Positions 7,740-11,713 of a stretch of DNA of 11,713 nt are shown piece after piece (positions within the stretch are counted from its first letter, which is position 1; each line of letters opens with the position of its first letter). The translations under genes and the position numbers were made by a program. The notes below the pieces were generated by a model. It was not told where the DNA came from. It saw only the letters and a program-made list of their open reading frames with translations, and ran no database searches. The stretch spans positions 1 to 11,713 of the forward strand of contig MABB01000115.1 in assembly GCA_002162915.1 (NCBI GenBank). The letters run 5' to 3'. This DNA comes from Rhodospirillales bacterium 47_12_T64. GTDB lineage: Bacteria > Pseudomonadota > Alphaproteobacteria > Kiloniellales > Kiloniellaceae.

Positions 7740-10019
7740 GTGCCTAAGCACAATTCCCGGACTACTGACGCAGAAGCGCTGGATTTTCATGCCTCGGGAC
7801 GTCCCGGTAAACTAGAAATCAAAGCAACCAAACCTCTGACAACACAAAGAGATCTCTCGCTCGCCTATTCTCCCGGCGTCGCGGTACCTTGCTTGGAAAT
7901 AGAAAAAAACCCTGCCGCCGCGTATGATTATACCGCAAAAGGTAATCTCGTTGCTGTCATCTCTAACGGCACTGCCGTATTAGGCCTGGGCAATCTTGGT
8001 GCTCTCGCATCGAAGCCCGTCATGGAAGGAAAGGCTGTCCTTTTCAAGCGCTTTGCAGACGTTGACGGAATTGACCTTGAAGTCGACACAGAGAGTGTTG
8101 ATGAATTTGTTAATTGTGTACGGTATCTGGGCAAGTCCTTTGGTGGAATCAACCTGGAAGACATCAAAGCACCCGAATGCTTTATTATCGAGCAGCGATT
8201 ACAAGAACTTCTGGATATACCGGTCTTTCACGATGATCAGCATGGCACAGCCATTATCGCAGCTGCAGGCTTGATAAGCGCGCTCGATATCACAGGAAAA
8301 AATATTAAAGATATCAAAATGGTGGTTAATGGTGCGGGCTCAGCTGGAATAGCCTGTACAGAACTTATCAAGGCCCTTGGCGTTCCTCACGAAAACATTC
8401 TGTTATGTGACACCAAGGGGGTTATCTATCAGGGCCGCGAAGCAGGTATGAACCAGTGGAAATCAGCACATGCTGTACCCACTGATAATCGAACCCTCTC
8501 AGACGCAATGAAAAACGCTGATGCGGTCCTTGGCTTGTCCGTCAAGGGGGCTTTTACGCCCGAGATGATAACAAGCATGGCACCGAATCCAATAATTTTT
8601 GCCATGGCCAATCCCGATCCTGAGATCACACCTGAAGAAGTCGCAGAACTCCGGAATGATGCAATCGTGGCAACGGGTCGTTCTGACTACCCGAACCAGG
8701 TTAACAATGTCCTCGGCTTTCCCTACATATTCCGTGGCGCTTTAGATGTACGTGCTTCTAGCATAAATATGGAAATGAAGGTCGCTGCGGCCAAGGCTCT
8801 CGCCAAATTGGCTCGAGAAGACGTCCCTGACGAAGTCGGAAAAGCATATGCAGGCCGGAAACTTAGATACGGTAAAGATTATATTATCCCAGCGCCTTTT
8901 GATCCTCGTCTCGTCGCTGTAATCCCCCGTGCGGTTGCAGAGGCTGCGATGGAAAGTGGTGTCGCCGGTAAAAATATCGAAGACCTGGATGCCTATGAAC
9001 TTGAACTTTCTGCACGCCTTGATCCCGGCGCGACCACCTTCATGCGTATTGCACAAAAAGTACGGAGCCATCCCAAAAGGGTCGTCTTTGCTGAAGGGGA
9101 AGAAGAAGCCGCAATCCGGGCTGCGGTTGCATTTTACAATGCTGGCTACGGGACTCCTCTTCTTGTTGGGCGTGAAGAAACCATCAAAAACACCATGAAA
9201 AACATAGGTGTTAGTGGTGACTTCATCGAAATTCATAACGCCAGTATTTCAGAACACCGAGAACGCTATACCGACTACATCTATAGTCGCCTTCAACGCA
9301 AAGGTAAGCTCTACAGAGATTGCCAGCGCATGGTGAACCAAAACCGTAACATCTTCGCCTCTTGTTTGGTGACAGATGGTGTTGCCGATGCAATGGTCAC
9401 AGGACTAACAAGAAGCTTTGCTGTCTCATTGGACGACGCTATGCGGGCAATTAATTGCAAACCCGGCAGACGCGCCATGGGAATGTCGATGATGATCATC
9501 GATGGTAAAGCAATTTTTGTTGCGGATACCTCCGTGAACGAAGTTCCATCATCCGAGCAGCTCGCAGACATTGCAGTACAGGCTGCCTCACACGTGCAGG
9601 CTATGGGCTACGAACCCCGGGTCGCCTTCTTGAGCTTCTCAAACTTTGGTAATCCGACAAGAGAGACAACAACCAGAATTCGCAAGGCAGTCTCTGTCCT
9701 GGATACGATGAACGTTGAGTTCGAGTACGAAGGCGAAATGCAGGCCAACCTGGCTTTGGATTTTGATCTGCAAAAACGACTGTTCCCGTTCTCTCGCCTG
9801 ACAGGACCTGCGAACATTCTGATTATGCCAGCATTACATTCGGCCAACATCACAACCAAGCTTATCCAAAAAGTTGGTGGAAGCACTGCCGTAATCGGCC
9901 CAATGCTGGTTGGTCTGGAAAAACCTGTGCAGATTGTTCCCATGGGTGCCACCGTTACTGATCTCGTCACAATGGCTGCTCTTGGTGCATACGAATCAGC
10001 AACAAATGAAATAGGGTAA
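7740..10019 (+). CDS. maeB: NADP-dependent malic enzyme with C-terminal phosphotransacetylase-like domain
   Basis: Cytoplasmic oxidative decarboxylation of malate to pyruvate and CO2 with NAD(P)+ reduction, feeding pyruvate and NADPH from C4 acids. At 759 residues it matches the length of E. coli MaeB. The malic domain has catalytic Tyr43 in AYSPGVAVP, Lys98 in MEGKAVLFK, metal ligands in E140-D141-I and FHDDQHGT (D165/D166), and the dinucleotide-binding GAGSAG at 198-203. From about residue 430 a phosphotransacetylase-like domain runs to the end. In this family that part binds acetyl-CoA and regulates activity rather than making acetyl phosphate. Its SFSNFGNP (632-639) differs from the SxSTKGS motif of true Pta enzymes, as I recall it, which fits loss of transferase activity. 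The start is GTG, fixed by GGAG seven bases upstream. NADP versus NAD preference is inferred from the fusion type, so a NAD-linked Dme-like enzyme is possible. A strong terminator follows. Confidence 0.95.
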   Translation: MPKHNSRTTDAEALDFHASGRPGKLEIKATKPLTTQRDLSLAYSPGVAVPCLEIEKNPAAAYDYTAKGNLVAVISNGTAVLGLGNLGALASKPVMEGKAVLFKRFADVDGIDLEVDTESVDEFVNCVRYLGKSFGGINLEDIKAPECFIIEQRLQELLDIPVFHDDQHGTAIIAAAGLISALDITGKNIKDIKMVVNGAGSAGIACTELIKALGVPHENILLCDTKGVIYQGREAGMNQWKSAHAVPTDNRTLSDAMKNADAVLGLSVKGAFTPEMITSMAPNPIIFAMANPDPEITPEEVAELRNDAIVATGRSDYPNQVNNVLGFPYIFRGALDVRASSINMEMKVAAAKALAKLAREDVPDEVGKAYAGRKLRYGKDYIIPAPFDPRLVAVIPRAVAEAAMESGVAGKNIEDLDAYELELSARLDPGATTFMRIAQKVRSHPKRVVFAEGEEEAAIRAAVAFYNAGYGTPLLVGREETIKNTMKNIGVSGDFIEIHNASISEHRERYTDYIYSRLQRKGKLYRDCQRMVNQNRNIFASCLVTDGVADAMVTGLTRSFAVSLDDAMRAINCKPGRRAMGMSMMIIDGKAIFVADTSVNEVPSSEQLADIAVQAASHVQAMGYEPRVAFLSFSNFGNPTRETTTRIRKAVSVLDTMNVEFEYEGEMQANLALDFDLQKRLFPFSRLTGPANILIMPALHSANITTKLIQKVGGSTAVIGPMLVGLEKPVQIVPMGATVTDLVTMAALGAYESATNEIG

Positions 10020-10029
10020 CCAATTCTAT

Positions 10030-10064
10030 GATTTGAATAGATCCGGGATTTGAATAGATCCCGG
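10030..10064 (+). repeat. Tandem duplication forming the terminator
   Basis: GATTTGAATAGATCCGG (10030-10046) is followed at once by GATTTGAATAGATCCCGG (10047-10064), identical except for one extra C. The second copy supplies the loop and the descending arm of the terminator stem. Confidence 0.9.
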
Positions 10065-10070
10065 ATTTTT
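10041..10070 (+). terminator. Intrinsic terminator of maeB
   Basis: A perfect nine-base stem, ATCCGGGAT (10041-10049) and ATCCCGGAT (10058-10066), closes an eight-base loop. TTTT follows, continuing an ATTTTT run. It lies about 20 bases after the maeB stop and isolates maeB from phoR. Confidence 0.9.
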
Positions 10071-10148
10071 CTTTACCGTTTTGTGAAACAGGCAATGATT
10101 TTTAGATTTTAAATTTCGTAAGATATTGATATCAAACAAACTTTATAT

Positions 10149-10166
10149 TAGTCTTCAAACTGTCAT
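10149..10166 (+). promoter_or_regulatory. Candidate Pho box upstream of phoR
   Basis: TAGTCTT-CAAA-CTGTCAT: the second half is a perfect seven-base PhoB half-site and the first matches it at four of seven positions. The two are separated by a four-base AT-rich spacer as in known Pho boxes. A possible -10 element (TAAGTA, 10177-10182) starts ten bases later, the spacing seen when PhoB replaces the -35 element. It lies about 75 bp before the phoR start. The weak first half-site limits confidence. Confidence 0.45.
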
Positions 10167-10176
10167 GAAGGCAGGC

Positions 10177-10182
10177 TAAGTA
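10177..10182 (+). promoter_or_regulatory. Possible -10 element of phoR
   Basis: TAAGTA, or the overlapping TATATC at 10181-10186, sits downstream of the candidate Pho box. No independent -35 hexamer is evident, as expected for an activator-dependent promoter. Confidence 0.3.
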
Positions 10183-10193
10183 TATCGTAATTG

Positions 10194-10213
10194 GCGGCGC
10201 TGAAACGAGCCGC
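10194..10213 (+). other. Small GC-rich hairpin in the phoR leader
   Basis: GCGGC (10194-10198) can pair with GCCGC (10209-10213), with one further C-G pair across a G/A mismatch inside. It ends about 25 bases before the phoR ATG and stands out from its AT-rich surroundings. It may affect translation or be incidental. Confidence 0.3.
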
Positions 10214-10238
10214 TCCTTGCTAACATATTCGGGTCATT

Positions 10239-11708
10239 ATGCCAGTTCGACAGGATAAATATAATCGACTGTTTACGTCGTCACTCATCCTTGCCTCTCC
10301 AAGCGTTGCAGTGCTTTTTGCTTTGGTTATTCTTCACTTGGTACCTTGGCAGGCCGCCATCGTGGCCGGCGTTATTATCCTCATCGGTACCGGATATATT
10401 CTCAGCAGCCACTATAATCACGTTGAACGCCTTAAAGAATACATTACGGCCCTTCGCCAGTTAAAAGGCAAGGACGCCTTACCGGAATCGCCATCAGCCG
10501 TTGGTAGCTTTCTCTACCCCGAACTAAACATTACTCTTTCGCGTATGGCCCAGGAGCGTCAACAGTACCGACGCCAACTAGAGGCTGTCACAGAAGGGAA
10601 CGAGGCTATTTTAAAGTCTCTTCCCGATCCTCTGATTATGCTTGGGAGCAAACGAAAGATTATCCGGGGGAATCCTGCAGCAGAAACAATATTTGAAGAT
10701 ACTCTTGCAGAAAAAGAACTCTCTACCATACTTCGCAATCCATCTATCTTGAATACTATTGATGACGTTGAACACAGCAGCAAAGATATTTCCCGCGTTG
10801 TTGATTTCAAAATCCACGGCAGAGTTGAACGCTACCTGCAAGCACGTATTACACGCATGAGCGAACAGACCTGGGACGGCACAAAGATTATTGTCAGTTT
10901 ACATGATCTGACTTCGGCAAAGAGAGTTGAGCAAATGCGAGGCGATTTTGTCGCCAATGTGAGCCACGAGTTAAAAACTCCCTTGGCCAGCCTCATGGGA
11001 TTTATCGAAACACTGAAGGGTCCGGCCAAAGACGATCCCGATGCACAACAGCGGTTTTTGAAAATTATGCAAGATCAGGCTGAGCGTATGTCGAGATTGG
11101 TATCAGATCTGCTAACACTTTCTAAAATTGAATTGCTAGAACACACACTGCCAACAAGCGTTACAGATCTTAATGAGGCAATCACAACAATAATCGAAAG
11201 CCTGCACACTCAAATCGAAACCAAGAAAATCACCATTAGACGTGATATGGATGACGTCATCCCCGTTCTCGGTGACAACGAAGCCCTGACACAAGTATTC
11301 CAAAACTTGCTGGAGAACGCTATCAAGTACGGTCATAGCGGAACAACGGTGACAATTCGCTGCAAATCCTACGGCCCCGGCAGTCAGGGTATGCGGCGAT
11401 TGGGCAGACCCTCATTCGCAATATCTGTTATCGATCAAGGTGACGGCATTTCCCGCGAACATCTTCCACGCTTAACCGAACGTTTCTACCGCGTTGACCC
11501 TGCCAGATCTCGTCAACTGGGTGGCACCGGTTTAGGGCTCGCAATTGTAAAGCACATCGTGAATAGACACCGTGGCGTTCTGACCATTGACAGCGAAGTC
11601 GGCAGAGGCTCGACCTTTACCGTCTATTTGCCTCAAGCTGTGATAACTGAAAATAAACCTGCTTTGCCTGGAAGTTACAAACTGGAAAGCGACAAACTGG
11701 GCTTTTGA
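10239..11708 (+). CDS. phoR: Phosphate regulon sensor histidine kinase PhoR
   Basis: Inner-membrane kinase that phosphorylates PhoB under phosphate limitation and dephosphorylates it when phosphate is plentiful, in contact with PhoU and the Pst transporter. Two closely spaced membrane segments (about 14-34 and 38-56) leave almost no periplasmic loop, as in PhoR proteins that sense through Pst. A charged linker and a PAS domain (about 120-225, with LPDPLIML and IRGNPAAE) follow. HisKA carries H243 in VANVSHELKTPLASLMGFIETL, a form typical of alphaproteobacterial PhoR. HATPase_c has N356/N360, DQGDGIS (399-405), RFYRVD (415-420) and GGTGLGLAI (428-436). All catalytic residues are present at 489 residues. 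The ATG at 10239 has only a weak GGGT Shine-Dalgarno. The identity rests on architecture and H-box; the expected pst/phoU/phoB neighbours lie outside the window, which ends five bases after the stop. Confidence 0.85.
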   Translation: MPVRQDKYNRLFTSSLILASPSVAVLFALVILHLVPWQAAIVAGVIILIGTGYILSSHYNHVERLKEYITALRQLKGKDALPESPSAVGSFLYPELNITLSRMAQERQQYRRQLEAVTEGNEAILKSLPDPLIMLGSKRKIIRGNPAAETIFEDTLAEKELSTILRNPSILNTIDDVEHSSKDISRVVDFKIHGRVERYLQARITRMSEQTWDGTKIIVSLHDLTSAKRVEQMRGDFVANVSHELKTPLASLMGFIETLKGPAKDDPDAQQRFLKIMQDQAERMSRLVSDLLTLSKIELLEHTLPTSVTDLNEAITTIIESLHTQIETKKITIRRDMDDVIPVLGDNEALTQVFQNLLENAIKYGHSGTTVTIRCKSYGPGSQGMRRLGRPSFAISVIDQGDGISREHLPRLTERFYRVDPARSRQLGGTGLGLAIVKHIVNRHRGVLTIDSEVGRGSTFTVYLPQAVITENKPALPGSYKLESDKLGF

Positions 11709-11713
11709 GAAAT

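Noticed and set aside
8742..9236. 164-codon minus-strand open frame inside maeB
   Set aside because: It is antisense to the well-supported maeB frame across its malic/Pta junction, and the translation has no recognisable motif.
10126..10135. TTGATATCAA palindrome as an FNR/Anr site upstream of phoR
   Set aside because: The FNR consensus needs four bases between TTGAT and ATCAA; here the halves abut. A ten-base palindrome in AT-rich DNA is not unusual.
1..11713. A novel defence, mobile or biosynthetic system
   Set aside because: All five long genes are recognised families with intact motifs. There are no integrase, transposase, phage, toxin-antitoxin or CRISPR signatures and no cluster of unknown genes.

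Overview
The window looks like core chromosome of an alphaproteobacterium with moderate GC content. The evidence is the mutS-glnD pair on one strand with a maeB-type malic enzyme facing away from it, a neighbourhood I recall from rhizobia and Rhodospirillales-like bacteria. The second kinase has a PhoR-type H-box of alphaproteobacterial form, and the first has a PleC/DivJ-like H-box. I cannot name the genus. I see no insertion sequence, phage gene, CRISPR array, tRNA or rRNA.

The left 7.25 kb reads leftwards. In transcription order it holds a membrane sensor histidine kinase (7250-5820), the mismatch-repair ATPase MutS (5715-2866) and the PII uridylyltransferase GlnD (2687 to the left edge, lacking only its last residues). 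GlnD is easily missed because it has no stop codon in the window. The gaps are 104 bp and 178 bp, and neither holds a convincing terminator, so partial co-transcription is possible. A 489-bp AT-rich divergent region (7251-7739) separates this block from the rightward genes.

The right part reads rightwards. MaeB (7740-10019), a malic enzyme fused to a phosphotransacetylase-like domain, ends in a strong intrinsic terminator at 10041-10070. Then comes a separately controlled PhoR-type phosphate-sensing kinase (10239-11708). A candidate Pho box with a well-placed -10 element lies upstream of phoR, suggesting autoregulation. Its partner phoB and the pst genes would be expected beyond the right edge.

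The genes do not form one pathway. They cover nitrogen-status signalling (GlnD), phosphate signalling (PhoR), the C4-to-C3 carbon node (MaeB), DNA repair (MutS) and one kinase of unknown signal. I found no evidence of a new system. The most unusual details are the repeat-bearing N-terminal extension of MutS, a terminator whose hairpin comes from a tandem duplication, the orphan PleC/DivJ-like kinase between maeB and mutS, and the candidate Pho box.
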